A stretch of DNA of 41,366 nt from a virus. Each line of letters begins with the position of its first letter. Position 1 is the first letter of the stretch. The translations under genes were made by a program, and so were the position numbers. The notes beneath the pieces are model-generated. The model worked only from the letters and a program-made list of their open reading frames with translations. It ran no database searches and was not told where the DNA came from. Of this stretch, positions 18,166 to 28,185 are shown one piece after another. The stretch spans positions 1 to 41,366 of the IMG/VR virus record IMGVR_UViG_3300046516_000328; one strand, given 5' to 3'.

Positions 18166-18861
18166 ATGTTACGTGGAACGAGCGGTAACGGCAGTGGGGC
18201 ACCAGGCGTCGGCGTCTCGTCGGCTGTAGTCAACTACCAGGCGTCGACGTCGGGCACTACGGTTCCGACTGGCGCATGGTCAGGATCGGTCCCGGCTGTC
18301 TCGCAGGGGCAGTATCTGTGGACACGCACGGTTACGACCTATACGAACGCCAGCACGTCGACGGCTTATTCCGTCGCGTATCAGGGCGCGGACGCCGTTT
18401 CGAGCAATGTCTGGTTCCAACAGAGCGGCGTCGAGGCATCGCACAACGCGAGCGAAGGTCTGTCGACAACGTTCAGCCTGCTGTCGCAGACGATACCGGC
18501 AAACACGATGGGGCCGCAAGGCTTCCTGGAGTTTCTTCCGCAGTTGACGATGACGGACACGTCGAGCGCGAAGACCTTCACGATTGCCCTTGGCGGCGTC
18601 ACGCTGTACCAATACAACGGCTCTGGATCGACGAGTTTCGATACTTATATCCAGATGCATAACGTGAACAACCAGAAGGTCAACAAGGTTCGCGGGAGCA
18701 ATAACAACGCGTCGTTTCAGACCGGCATTATCGCCATGCAGCAGACGACGATTGACTTCACTGTCGACCAGACGCTGACGGTCACTTGCAGCTTTACGGC
18801 CGGCACAAGCGCAACGAAGGTGACGCTCGATGACTGGCATGTCCGCGTCTGGAATCCCTAA
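18166..18861 (+). CDS. Tail-associated receptor-binding-type protein
   Basis: The 231-aa product starts with a Gly-rich, collagen-like stretch (RGTSGNGSGAPGVGVSS), then a module VNYQASTSGTTVPTGAW / GQYLWTRTVTTYTNASTSTA that occurs repeatedly in phage tail fibres. The C-terminal 130 residues (QGFLEFLPQLTMTDTSSAKT, ending DDWHVRVWNP) form a Ser/Thr-rich beta domain, probably a jelly-roll. It lies between the gp4-like factor and the GH-A enzyme and is probably on the tail. Confidence 0.72.
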   Translation: MLRGTSGNGSGAPGVGVSSAVVNYQASTSGTTVPTGAWSGSVPAVSQGQYLWTRTVTTYTNASTSTAYSVAYQGADAVSSNVWFQQSGVEASHNASEGLSTTFSLLSQTIPANTMGPQGFLEFLPQLTMTDTSSAKTFTIALGGVTLYQYNGSGSTSFDTYIQMHNVNNQKVNKVRGSNNNASFQTGIIAMQQTTIDFTVDQTLTVTCSFTAGTSATKVTLDDWHVRVWNP

Positions 18862-18863
18862 TC

Positions 18864-20195
18864 ATGGGGAAGATATTCACTAAAACGGCATACCCGCTTT
18901 TGCTGCCGGCGCATCCTTCTGGCACTGTAGTAACGACAGCTAGACAGCGGATCGTCGACGCGAGCGGGAACGGCTGGTACTTGACGCCCGATGGGCACAT
19001 CACGCAGAACGGCGTCAATACGTCGACTGGCAGCCCCAGCCCATTCGCTACGCTGCTGTGGCTGAACGGCCAGATCTACTGTCAGAACACGTCGGGAACC
19101 TGGTATCAGCAAACGCAGACTTCGCCGTGGACGCCGCTAAGTGGCGATCCGCGCACGGCGAGCATTATGCCGTTTTGGGGCGTCAATGGTCATCTGACGT
19201 GGAGCCAACCGGCCTACACGTCGAACAATTGGCCGAACAATGCGACGGCGATCCGCGATCTAGGGGCGATGACGTACCGCAACGGGTACAGCGCGAACTA
19301 CAACGCGTCGACTGGCGCGGTTACGTCGAGCGACGGAAACACGTTCTTGTCGTTCATGAACGCGTACCCCGATATCACGCTCGTGCCTGTCCTGCTGCCG
19401 CAATGGGGTACGTCGTATGACGGCACGACCGGCACAGAAGCGACCGCCTACACGATCGGCTATAACCTCGGGCGCGATGCGGCGCTGAAGCTCGGCGGCA
19501 AAGTGCCGTACTTCGAATGCGGCAACGAGTACGAAAACGGCTACGTCAGCAATTCGGGTAACTCGAAGACCGACTACGACAACGCGGCGTTCTTGCGCGC
19601 GCGCGGCTCCGTGCGCGGAATGATCGCCGGCATTAAATCGGTCAATGCGAACTACAAGATCGGCGCTCCTGCTATCTCGTGGGTTCACTTCGGCTTTCTG
19701 GATATGCTCGCCGACGGTTCGACGCCTGCCGCGACGACGACCTACGACGCGTCCAAGATCGTTACGTGGGACTACACGAACTTGCACGTCTACACGCAGA
19801 ACAGCGCGGGCGCGGACAACTTCGAAGCGCTGCAAGGTCAGCCGATTACCAACGGCATCACGCGTGCCTGCGGTTACGGAAAGCCGATCGTCATTTCCGA
19901 GTATGGCGTCAACACGTATAAGAACGTGAGCGGCACGTGGACGGCGCTCTATGCGAACGAGGCAGCGATTCAGGCGGCGCTCGTTTCGAGCGGCTATCTG
20001 CTCGACAAGTGGTACGCGATCCGCAATAGCTACTCGCAACCGATTATCGGCTGCATGCTCTACCAGCTCGCGGACGCCGCATCAGACGGATCGAACACGA
20101 ACGAAGTGAACTTCGGCCTGCTCGGTACTGACTCGACCACGCAGAAGGGCCGCTATACCGCCGTGAAGAACTTCATTGCGGCGCATCCGGTATAA
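18864..20195 (+). CDS. Tail-associated glycoside hydrolase, clan GH-A-like
   Basis: The 443-aa product begins with a 100-residue beta module (GNGWYLTPDGHITQNGVNTS, then GTWYQQTQTSPWTPL), seen in tail proteins. A TIM-barrel-like enzyme domain follows, with the clan GH-A acid/base motif FECGNEYE (E222) and the nucleophile motif PIVISEYGVNT (E346), 124 residues apart. Glu on strands 4 and 7, after Asn and in SEYG, is how retaining GH-A enzymes such as GH5, GH39 or GH79 are built. It should cut a host surface glycan during adsorption. The substrate cannot be read from the sequence. Confidence 0.78.
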   Translation: MGKIFTKTAYPLLLPAHPSGTVVTTARQRIVDASGNGWYLTPDGHITQNGVNTSTGSPSPFATLLWLNGQIYCQNTSGTWYQQTQTSPWTPLSGDPRTASIMPFWGVNGHLTWSQPAYTSNNWPNNATAIRDLGAMTYRNGYSANYNASTGAVTSSDGNTFLSFMNAYPDITLVPVLLPQWGTSYDGTTGTEATAYTIGYNLGRDAALKLGGKVPYFECGNEYENGYVSNSGNSKTDYDNAAFLRARGSVRGMIAGIKSVNANYKIGAPAISWVHFGFLDMLADGSTPAATTTYDASKIVTWDYTNLHVYTQNSAGADNFEALQGQPITNGITRACGYGKPIVISEYGVNTYKNVSGTWTALYANEAAIQAALVSSGYLLDKWYAIRNSYSQPIIGCMLYQLADAASDGSNTNEVNFGLLGTDSTTQKGRYTAVKNFIAAHPV

Positions 20196-20210
20196 CACAG
20201 GTAAAGGCCA

Positions 20211-21923
20211 ATGGCTCAAGTTCCACTCGCGCAGACTCAGTGTGTTCCGATCCCGCTTATGACGGGCGGAACCAGCACGACCGATGACGGCAACGTTCAA
20301 GGCGAATTCGCCGTTAATCTGAAGCTGCGCCAGATCCCGACGAAGGATAAGCCCGGTACATGCACGTCTCATGGTGGCATTACGCAATGGGTCGGCGCAT
20401 CGATCGCAGGTGAGTCCGACCGCGGCGGCATCCTGTGGAACGGGCTCATGTACCGCGTACAGGGCTCGTCGGTCTATAGCTTCGACACGAACGGCGTACG
20501 AACGGGTATCGGCACGGTCGCCAATGACGGCCAGAAGGTGCGGCTCGACTACACGTTCGACAATCTCGTCATCGTGAGCGGCGGCAAGATGTATTACTAC
20601 GCGCCGAACCTTGGCTATGGTCAGATCACGTCGGTGGCGATCGCCAGCGGTGGCATTGGCTATGCTGTGGGCGACACGATCGCGCTCGGCGCGATGGGGC
20701 TGTATGCGACGCTCAAGGTCACGACTACTGGCACAGATGGCGTTCTGACGGGCGCTCAGGTCATCTCCAGCTATCCGTTCCTAAACCCATATCGGCCGGT
20801 CAATCCGATGCCGCAGACTCTCTCGAGCGGCGGCGGCACAGGCGCCACGTTTAACGCGACGTGGAAGGATCTCACGCACTTTATCCAGGTCGATCTAACG
20901 TCTATCGGCATCACGAACATTGTCGACGCTGCATTCATGGCCGGCTATGTGATGGTGACGGACGGAACGAGCGTCTATAACAGTTCGCTCGTCAATACGG
21001 CTTTCTTCCCTAGCTACTTCGGCAGCGCCGAATACGATCCTGACGGTATCTCTGCGATCTACAAGCTGAACAACCAGCTTTACGTGCTCGGCAAGAACAC
21101 GACGCAGACGATGGCGAATACGGGCGGTAACAATTTCCCGTTCACCGTGCAGCAGTCGTACACGTTCGACATTGGCTGTGTGTCGCGTCAGACGATGTGC
21201 TACTTCAATCGCACGCTTGCCTGGATCGGTGGCGGCCGGAACATGCCGAACGGCGTCTGGATGCTGAACGGCAATGCGCCGGTCAAGATCTCGTCAGCCG
21301 CAGTCGATTACGAGTTGTCGAAGCTGTCTGCCGCGCAGGTGGCGGTCGTGACGCTTGAAGCGATCTCGTTCGAAGATTCTGAATTCCTCTACGTGCATCT
21401 GCCAGACAAGACGCTGCTGTTTGACGCCACGGCAACATCAGGGCTCGGCGTGAAGTTCTGGACACAGCTTAACAGTGGAGCAACGGCACATGATTTCTAC
21501 CGCGCGCGCAATTTTGTCCGCTTTAACGGCATGTGGTGCTGCGGCGATCTTGCTGACAATCGCGTCGGCTTTCTGGATGGCGCTACTGGCGGTCACTACG
21601 GCGCTCCTGTTATGCACCGCAGTTCTAGCCCTATGGTCATGCTGCCGCTCGCTTCTGCCGGCCTGCGCTCGGTCGAGCTCAAGTGCATCACCGGGCAAGC
21701 GGGCGACACCTCGCGCATCGCAATGACGTACTCGTCTGACGGGCTGCGCTGGTCGCAGACGCGCTACGCCAAGGCAGTGACGCGCGGCGGCTATGGCAGG
21801 CGCATACGCTGGCTGCCGGGCGGTCTGACGCGCAACAAGTTGCAGGTGCGCGTCGAACACGTGACGAACCAGCATTGCACCTGGTTTGGCCTCGATCTCG
21901 AACTTGAACCGCTGGCGTGCTGA
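20211..21923 (+). CDS. P22 gp10-like packaged DNA stabilisation protein
   Basis: The 570-aa product fits the P22 gp10 family in length and layout: MAQVPLAQTQCVPIPLMTGG at the start, GEFAVNLKLRQIPTKDKPGT, the loop SDRGGILWNGLMYRVQGSSV and repeated beta strands to the end. In P22, gp10 forms the tail hub below gp4 and carries gp26 and tailspikes. An insertion near residues 140-190 (YGQITSVAIASGGIGYAVGD) resembles a phage tail domain found elsewhere. The start follows AAAGG at 4-base spacing (20203-20211). Confidence 0.87.
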   Translation: MAQVPLAQTQCVPIPLMTGGTSTTDDGNVQGEFAVNLKLRQIPTKDKPGTCTSHGGITQWVGASIAGESDRGGILWNGLMYRVQGSSVYSFDTNGVRTGIGTVANDGQKVRLDYTFDNLVIVSGGKMYYYAPNLGYGQITSVAIASGGIGYAVGDTIALGAMGLYATLKVTTTGTDGVLTGAQVISSYPFLNPYRPVNPMPQTLSSGGGTGATFNATWKDLTHFIQVDLTSIGITNIVDAAFMAGYVMVTDGTSVYNSSLVNTAFFPSYFGSAEYDPDGISAIYKLNNQLYVLGKNTTQTMANTGGNNFPFTVQQSYTFDIGCVSRQTMCYFNRTLAWIGGGRNMPNGVWMLNGNAPVKISSAAVDYELSKLSAAQVAVVTLEAISFEDSEFLYVHLPDKTLLFDATATSGLGVKFWTQLNSGATAHDFYRARNFVRFNGMWCCGDLADNRVGFLDGATGGHYGAPVMHRSSSPMVMLPLASAGLRSVELKCITGQAGDTSRIAMTYSSDGLRWSQTRYAKAVTRGGYGRRIRWLPGGLTRNKLQVRVEHVTNQHCTWFGLDLELEPLAC

Positions 21924-21924
21924 T

Positions 21925-22338
21925 ATGGCGAATCTAACCCGTATCCCGCAAATGTTCCTGACGGCCGCGCTGAACGGCGATTCAGCCGTTGCAGATGCTA
22001 TCGGAAACGTCGTCAACGGCAGCGCAATGAATGGCTACGATCCGCAGCCTACATCGGGCAGCGCTTCAGGTGTATGGGCGTCGATTGGAACGCTCATTTA
22101 CGTGGAGATAACTCTTACAATAACGGTATCGGTAAAACCTTCAGTACAACTTCCTTTTACTCACCAAGGATTGAGCAGCCAGAGGGGAATCATTCCTGGC
22201 GTATCAGCCGCAGGTGTCGCGATAACGGGCGTAGTTGGTCCAGAGTCCGCGATTCTTACATTGGGCCGCTATGACGGCGCAGCGCTGGACGCAGGAACGT
22301 ACTTTTTAGCTGGAACATATCAATCTAGTGTGGGGTGA
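21925..22338 (+). CDS. 137-aa hypothetical virion protein
   Basis: The start at 21925 (MANLTRIPQMFLTAALNGDS) lies one base after the gp10-like stop; the upstream start at 21886 overlaps that gene. The product has a Ser/Gly-rich hinge, then a beta-rich region (VEITLTITVSVKPSVQLPFT) and GRYDGAALDAGTYFLAGTYQ near the end. The position between gp10 and ejection proteins is where P22 has gp26 (tail needle), but no coiled-coil needle is visible. Function not assigned. Confidence 0.7.
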   Translation: MANLTRIPQMFLTAALNGDSAVADAIGNVVNGSAMNGYDPQPTSGSASGVWASIGTLIYVEITLTITVSVKPSVQLPFTHQGLSSQRGIIPGVSAAGVAITGVVGPESAILTLGRYDGAALDAGTYFLAGTYQSSVG

Positions 22339-22341
22339 CAC

Positions 22342-23019
22342 ATGGTAGCAGCAGCAGTAGGGGCTACGGCCGTTGCGGGGCTCGCAGGCTCTGCAATGTC
22401 GGCAAGCGCGGCGGGCGATGCTGCGGACGCTCAGTCGCAATCGGCAGCGAACAATCTCGCGCTCGCGCAGCAGCAGTACAACACGATGCAAACGCAGATC
22501 TCGCCGTATCTGGCGGCCGGGCAAACCGGCATGAGTGGATACGAGAACTTGCTTGGCGCGAATGGCGCAGACCAGCAGGGCGCGGCGATCAATCAGATTA
22601 AGTCAGGCGCGCAGTATCAGGGCGACATTCAGAGCGCGAACGAGAACGTTCTAGCCAACGCATCAGCGACGGGCGGCTTGCGCGGTAGCAACGTGAGCAA
22701 CACGCTTGCTAACACGTCTATCTCGACGCTTAACGGGCTTATCACGAGCAAGCTGGCGGGGTACGGAACGCTAATGAGTAATGGGCTCAACGCGATCAGC
22801 GGATCTCAGGCCGCAAGCAATGCTTACCAAGGTGCCGCGACGAGCGCGAACAACCAGACGGCCAATGCTGCCACGTCTTACGCCGGCGCGCTGTCGAACT
22901 CCGTCAATTCCGGGCTCGGTTCGATCACGCAAGGGATCAACGCATACTCAAGCGCCAAAGCTGCGCCGACCTACGGCACGACCGCGGCCGGTAATCCTAT
23001 TCTCTTTACGGGGGCGTAA
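22342..23019 (+). CDS. Gp7-like DNA ejection protein
   Basis: The 225-aa product begins with a hydrophobic Ala/Gly-rich segment (AAAVGATAVAGLAGSAMSAS, residues 3-22), then a Gln/Ala/Asn-rich helical body (NNLALAQQQYNTMQTQISPY, GGLRGSNVSNTLANTSISTL). This is the form of P22 gp7-type proteins, which leave the virion with the DNA and help to make a channel through the cell envelope. Its stop overlaps the start of the next ejection gene (TAATG). Confidence 0.8.
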   Translation: MVAAAVGATAVAGLAGSAMSASAAGDAADAQSQSAANNLALAQQQYNTMQTQISPYLAAGQTGMSGYENLLGANGADQQGAAINQIKSGAQYQGDIQSANENVLANASATGGLRGSNVSNTLANTSISTLNGLITSKLAGYGTLMSNGLNAISGSQAASNAYQGAATSANNQTANAATSYAGALSNSVNSGLGSITQGINAYSSAKAAPTYGTTAAGNPILFTGA

Positions 23020-24383
23020 TGGCCGATTTGATCGACTTTTCAAACATCGGCAAAGGTCTTGATGCCCAGATGGGCAACGCCGCGCAGCAAGGGCAGAAAA
23101 TCGGCTTCAATGCCGCAACGATGGGGTCTAGCATTCAGGCGACGAACGCATCGAACGCGGCGACCGCATCGAACGCCGGCTTGCAGATCAACAACAACCA
23201 GCGTCAGCAAGCGTTTCAGATGGAATCGCAGGCGCTGGCGTCGAACCCTAACGCGACGTCCGCGGACTATCAGGCGCTTGCGAACAAGTATCCAGAGTTT
23301 GCGGCGACGGTCAACCAGAACACGAACCAAGCGCAGACGAACTGGCAGAACATTCGTCAGCGCATGTCGTCTGATGCTGTGGCCACAGTCGCTGGCATGC
23401 AGGCAAAGCTGCAAAACAATGATGTTCCGGGCGCGCTCGATCTGCTCGAGCAGCGCGCAGTGCGTCAAGAGGGTGCGGGCGACACGCAGGGCGCAGCGTC
23501 GACGCGCGCGTTCGAAGATCTAATCCGCACTAAGCCAGACCAGGCTAAGCAGATCACGTCGCAGATCCTGAATGCAGGCAGCGCGAACACGGCTGGCGAG
23601 CAGTACGCGAACCAAGCTAACCAGGCGCGCGCAGTGGTAGCGCAGCAGACGGTTCCGGCAGCGGTGGCGCAGGCGCAGGCGAACGCATCGACGGCGAGCA
23701 CTCAGGCGGCATACGCACCGGCAGAGCGAGCGGCAGGTGTTCAATCGACGCAGGCTGGGACTGGTCTTACGCAGGCGCAGACGGCCCAAGTGGTTCAGAA
23801 CACGGCTACGCCGCCTGCTGTTGTTGATGCGTCGAACAAAGAATACTCGGCGCGCGACACGAATCAGCAGCTCTCCGAGCAGTCTGGCGAACTGGCGAGC
23901 GCGTTCAGCCAGATCGAGAACGGTGGCACAAGTGGCGTACTCGGCGCGACATGGGATCAAGCTGCGCGCAAGTGGACAGGCGACACGTCCAAGCTGCAAC
24001 AGTTGCGCCAAGAGGCGGCGCAGCTTGTCACGCAAGCCGAGACTGCGAGCATGGTGAACGGCAACTTTACCGACGCATCGACCGCTCGCGCAGTGCAGAA
24101 CGTGCCGCAAGTGACGGACAGTCCGCAAGCATGGGCGACTTATCTGCAAGCGCGCAACAAGTTCTTGGCCGCTAAAGCAGCGTGGTCTGGTGCGCGCGGA
24201 GACTGGATGCGTGGGAATGTCAACGGCTCGATGGGCGCAGCTAACCGAGATTTCACGATTCAACTCCCTAATGGACAGGCGGTGCTTGTGAAGGCGGGCG
24301 ACAGCTTCACGCAGTTCGCGAAGAAGGCGGCTCCGAGCTACTACACGGCGCCGGGCGCTAACTCTTTCGACCCGACGAAATGA
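23019..24383 (+). CDS. Gp20-like DNA ejection protein
   Basis: The 454-aa product is Ala/Gln/Asn-rich and helical (AAQQGQKIGFNAATMG, AGLQINNNQRQQAFQMESQA), with long coiled stretches of about residues 185-330. The C-terminal 70 residues (FTIQLPNGQAVLVKAGDSFT) are beta-like. Size, composition and place after the gp7-like gene match P22 gp20-type internal proteins that are injected with DNA. The stop overlaps the next start (ATGA). The assignment rests on these traits and on gene order, not on a specific motif. Confidence 0.75.
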   Translation: MADLIDFSNIGKGLDAQMGNAAQQGQKIGFNAATMGSSIQATNASNAATASNAGLQINNNQRQQAFQMESQALASNPNATSADYQALANKYPEFAATVNQNTNQAQTNWQNIRQRMSSDAVATVAGMQAKLQNNDVPGALDLLEQRAVRQEGAGDTQGAASTRAFEDLIRTKPDQAKQITSQILNAGSANTAGEQYANQANQARAVVAQQTVPAAVAQAQANASTASTQAAYAPAERAAGVQSTQAGTGLTQAQTAQVVQNTATPPAVVDASNKEYSARDTNQQLSEQSGELASAFSQIENGGTSGVLGATWDQAARKWTGDTSKLQQLRQEAAQLVTQAETASMVNGNFTDASTARAVQNVPQVTDSPQAWATYLQARNKFLAAKAAWSGARGDWMRGNVNGSMGAANRDFTIQLPNGQAVLVKAGDSFTQFAKKAAPSYYTAPGANSFDPTK

Positions 24384-27300
24384 CGAACAATACCTTTCCG
24401 GTTAGCTACAAAGATCCCGTCTACGCTGCGGCCGATCAGAGCGCGTCCGAAGCGGCCGGCATTCCGCCCGGTCTGCTGACGAGCATTCGCGTGGCAGGCG
24501 AGAAGTCGAACGCGAACCAGACGTCGAGCTCGGGCGCGACTACGCCTTACCAGTTCACGCCGTCCACGCGCGACCTTATCATCAAGAAGTACAAGATTGA
24601 TCCGCTATCCTCGCCGCAGGCTGCCGCACTCGGTGCCGCGTATCTGCTGAAAGAGGGCATTCAACGCACCGGCAGCGCAGCGGGTGCGGTGACGCAATAC
24701 ATCGGCGGCACTGATCCTAAGAATTGGGGCGGCCAGACGCGCGCTTATACCAATCGGGTGATGGCGCATTTCACCGGCAACGGCGGACAGGATACGCCGC
24801 AGCCTGAGCCTATTCCGAATGCTCCGCTTCCTAGCGCCGCATCGTATGGGCTAGATCCGTCTGTCGTCGGCACGGATAGCGCGCCGCAACAGCAGCCGAC
24901 CGCAGCCGTTCAAGCGCCGCAGCCTATAGCGCCTGCTGCTGGCGTCAACAATCAGATCGTCGCCGACTACAACGCCGGACGCCTGTCGCCTGAAGATATG
25001 GCGGCTGTCGAGCAGCGCGCGTCGAAGATCGGCATCGATCCGAGCCAATTGCAACGACCGCAAACCGTCCCGGGAACCGGACAACCCGGCCCGGGAACCG
25101 CTGCGCCGCCCGGGTCGACCGCTCCGGCTCAATCTTCGAAGCCGATCGGCCCGCAGACGCTCGCCGCAATGCAGGCTGGCAAGCTGACGCCTGACCAACT
25201 GGCGACGATCAAGGCAGGGCTCGACAATGGCACGCTGACGATGCCGCAGAGCGCTCCTGCGCCTGCTGCGCCCGCTCAAGATCCGACCGGCCCGCAGAAC
25301 GATGGTTACTTTGCCGCTGGCTTGCCTGCGTCTGCCGCGCCTACTGCGCCATTTACTCCGACGACAGCCGCTAAGAACGGCTCTACGTGGTCCGACGTGG
25401 CAGAGAAGGCGGTTGGCGGTGTCGCAGGCAGTCTGCTTGACATTGCGTCCGCAGGCGGGCGTCTGGTAGGCGCCAATGACTTCGCGGACCAGGCGAACGC
25501 CGCGCACAAGCAGATCGACGATCGGATGGCGCAGGACACGAACAACAGCACGGCCGGCAAGGTCGCAGGCTTCGTTGGCAGCGCTGCGCCTTATGCGGCT
25601 ATGGGCGGCGCATCGCTTCCCGGCGCTGTAGCGGGTGGCGCAGTCGCTGGCGCGGCTCCGTCTATCGCACAGAACAAGTCAGGCGCGGAAGTGGCGCGCG
25701 ACGCGGCTGTTGGTGGCGCTGCTGGTGCGGCCGGCATGGGGCTTGGCAAGGTAGCGGGCAAAGCCGTATCCGCCATCGCTGAGAACCCGACTGTCGCCAA
25801 GGGCATCGCCCGCTTGCAGCAAATGTTCGGCGGCACACCTTCTGAGGCTACGAAGGTAGCAGCCAGCGGCGGGGCGGCTGACGCTCAGGTCGCAGCAGAC
25901 ATTGCCAGCGCGACGGGTCACAAGCCGGCTGATCTGGCGTCGAAGATCGAATCTGCCCCTGCTCCGCATACGCCGGGCTACACGCCGACAGCGGCTGAAA
26001 TGGCGAACGATGCGAACGTCACGACCTTGCAGAAGGCAGCGACGAACGCGAACCCGTCGACGTTTGCCAACGCCAGCGCGAACAATGACGAGGCAATTGC
26101 GAAGTCTCTGGCGAAGCCGGCGACGGGCGAAGTTTCCGGAACGGGGGCATACAGTGACGGCGGCAAGTGGGACGCACACTACACGACTCAGAAAAATACA
26201 GATGGCTCCGTCTCTCTAATCAGAGACATCGGAAACGGTCCGGAGCATTTGAATGTCGATGGATTGTGGAGTAAGGGGCTTCCAGCAAGAACGCGCGTCC
26301 CTGGCGCACAACAGATCGCGGGGCCTGAAGCGTTTACGTCTGTCGAGCATGCCATAGCCGCTGCGCGCGATGATATAGAGGGAATGGGCGGGAAGGCGCT
26401 AGACTCAGGCGCCACGCCGGGAGCGCCGGCCGCTCCGCAAGCGGCGGAACAGGCGGGCGAGGCAGCCGCGCAAAAGAGCGACGCACTGGCCGCGCAAGGG
26501 CAGAGCGAAGTTAATCCGCTGGAAAAGCACGTTACCGATCGCCTGCAAACTCCGCAATTCGAAGCGCCGGTCAAGCTCGCGCAGAAGATGGCGAAGGATC
26601 AGGGCTCGACCGTGTTCGACGACTTGCAGGCGGCGAAGCACGCAGAAGCAGCCAAGGCGCTCGACCAGATCACCGGCACGCCCGAAGAACTGGCGGCAGC
26701 GAAGGCATCGCGCAGCGCGGACGCGGCGGATAACTTCCTGCCAATGAACAAGTCGACGACGCTTGATTCTGACGCCTGGAAAGGTCTGGCAAACCGTCCG
26801 ACGTTCCGCGAGGCGATTGGCGAAGCGCAAGGCATCGCTGCTGACCGCGGTGAGCAAGCGGCAATCAAGGTCAATGAAGATGGCTCTGTGACGGCAACCG
26901 GGCGCGGCCTGCTCGACGCCAAGCAAGCGATCGACGGCCTGATCTCCAAGGCGTCAATGGCGGGCGACGCGTCGAAGGTCATGCGTTACAAAGCCGTCAA
27001 AGATGCGCTGCTCTCGGAAATGGATAACGCCTATCCGGAGTACGGCGCAGCTCGCGCGAAGTACGCCGAAGCCAGCGGCCCGATCGATGCAATGCAGGCA
27101 CTGCAAGCGCGCGTCAATGGCGCGGTCGATCCGGCAACGGGACAGGTCAACCCGGCCAAGCTCGTCAACACGATCAACAGCATCAAAGCCGAGCAGATGA
27201 AGCCCGGCATTCGCCCGGCCGACAAGGTTCCTGACGAGACGCTAAACGCGCTGGCCGCACTCGCGCAGCATCTGCAAAACAAGAACGATCTCACTGGCCT

Positions 27301-28177
27301 TCCGGCAGAGGGGCAGGAATACATCCGGCGCGCGCTCGCATCCAGCGACAAACACGCGGCAGCACACGAAGAGTTCAAGAGCATTCTCGACGCGCAGTCC
27401 CCGTCTTACAAGGAACTACACGGCGCGCACGCTCAGAACGTCGCCGCTATCGAGTCGCAGAAGACGAGCCAGACGGCGCTTGCTCAGGCGGAAGAGGCAA
27501 TCAAGAACGCCGATTCTCCCGGCAGCTTGAAGGCGCTAGACAAGCTGCTGCCGAACATGGAAGCCGCAGACCGTGCCAAGGCTATCGCACTGCGTCAGCA
27601 GAAGGCGCGCGAGCTCGCAATGGACGAAGTGCAAAGCCGCAACTTGAACAGCCGCGGCAGCACTGAATTCAACCGCAGCACGTTCAACAGCGCAAGCGAG
27701 AAGTACTCGCCGTTCATGGCGAAAGAGGACGCGGCGAAGTTCGGCAGCGTCGCGCAGGACTTGCACAACCAGACGACGACGTACGCGAAGACGGGCAAGA
27801 TCGGCGGCAGCGACACGATGCAGAACCAGAGCGCGGCTAAGCGATTCGGCCGCAATCTCGGTGACGCGTTCAAGGATGCAGCGGTTCAAAGTCTGATCGC
27901 GGGCGGCATCGGTTCAGCTTTCGGACCGGCCGGCACTGTCGGCGGCATGGCAGCGGGCGCGATTACCGGCGCACTGTCGCGCACGATCACGCAAAAGGTG
28001 TCGTCTATCACCACTGAGAACGCCGCAAAGCTTCTGTCTAACGGTAAACTATTGGCCGCAGCGCTGCGTAATTATGACTCCATCGCGGCGCGTCGATTGT
28101 TCATCGACAAACTGTCGCAACGTGCAGGGTATGTGGCCGGCGCCACGGCAGCAAACAAATTTAACGGTAGTCGTTAG
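24380..28177 (+). CDS. Giant internal ejection protein with lytic transglycosylase domain
   Basis: The 1265-aa product starts with an SLT-like lytic transglycosylase domain (about residues 15-135): GIPPGLLTSIRVAGEKSNAN with probable catalytic Glu41, then ATTPYQFTPSTRD and YLLKEG. It would open peptidoglycan for DNA delivery. Then come Pro/Gln/Ala-rich linkers (about 140-310) with repeated PEDMAAVEQRASKIGIDPSQ / PQTLAAMQAGKLTPDQLATI modules. A Gly/Ala-rich hydrophobic segment (about 385-470) could insert in the membrane. The rest is coiled coil, ending in another hydrophobic stretch. It combines roles that P22 gp16 and T7 gp16 perform. The gene has no internal break. Confidence 0.87.
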   Translation: MTNNTFPVSYKDPVYAAADQSASEAAGIPPGLLTSIRVAGEKSNANQTSSSGATTPYQFTPSTRDLIIKKYKIDPLSSPQAAALGAAYLLKEGIQRTGSAAGAVTQYIGGTDPKNWGGQTRAYTNRVMAHFTGNGGQDTPQPEPIPNAPLPSAASYGLDPSVVGTDSAPQQQPTAAVQAPQPIAPAAGVNNQIVADYNAGRLSPEDMAAVEQRASKIGIDPSQLQRPQTVPGTGQPGPGTAAPPGSTAPAQSSKPIGPQTLAAMQAGKLTPDQLATIKAGLDNGTLTMPQSAPAPAAPAQDPTGPQNDGYFAAGLPASAAPTAPFTPTTAAKNGSTWSDVAEKAVGGVAGSLLDIASAGGRLVGANDFADQANAAHKQIDDRMAQDTNNSTAGKVAGFVGSAAPYAAMGGASLPGAVAGGAVAGAAPSIAQNKSGAEVARDAAVGGAAGAAGMGLGKVAGKAVSAIAENPTVAKGIARLQQMFGGTPSEATKVAASGGAADAQVAADIASATGHKPADLASKIESAPAPHTPGYTPTAAEMANDANVTTLQKAATNANPSTFANASANNDEAIAKSLAKPATGEVSGTGAYSDGGKWDAHYTTQKNTDGSVSLIRDIGNGPEHLNVDGLWSKGLPARTRVPGAQQIAGPEAFTSVEHAIAAARDDIEGMGGKALDSGATPGAPAAPQAAEQAGEAAAQKSDALAAQGQSEVNPLEKHVTDRLQTPQFEAPVKLAQKMAKDQGSTVFDDLQAAKHAEAAKALDQITGTPEELAAAKASRSADAADNFLPMNKSTTLDSDAWKGLANRPTFREAIGEAQGIAADRGEQAAIKVNEDGSVTATGRGLLDAKQAIDGLISKASMAGDASKVMRYKAVKDALLSEMDNAYPEYGAARAKYAEASGPIDAMQALQARVNGAVDPATGQVNPAKLVNTINSIKAEQMKPGIRPADKVPDETLNALAALAQHLQNKNDLTGLPAEGQEYIRRALASSDKHAAAHEEFKSILDAQSPSYKELHGAHAQNVAAIESQKTSQTALAQAEEAIKNADSPGSLKALDKLLPNMEAADRAKAIALRQQKARELAMDEVQSRNLNSRGSTEFNRSTFNSASEKYSPFMAKEDAAKFGSVAQDLHNQTTTYAKTGKIGGSDTMQNQSAAKRFGRNLGDAFKDAAVQSLIAGGIGSAFGPAGTVGGMAAGAITGALSRTITQKVSSITTENAAKLLSNGKLLAAALRNYDSIAARRLFIDKLSQRAGYVAGATAANKFNGSR

Positions 28178-28185
28178 GACAGCCA

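Noticed and set aside
19260-24263. Long minus-strand frames at 19260-20039 and 23520-24263
   Set aside because: Both are Arg/Ala/Val-rich shadows of the glycosidase and ejection genes, with no ribosome binding site or domain.
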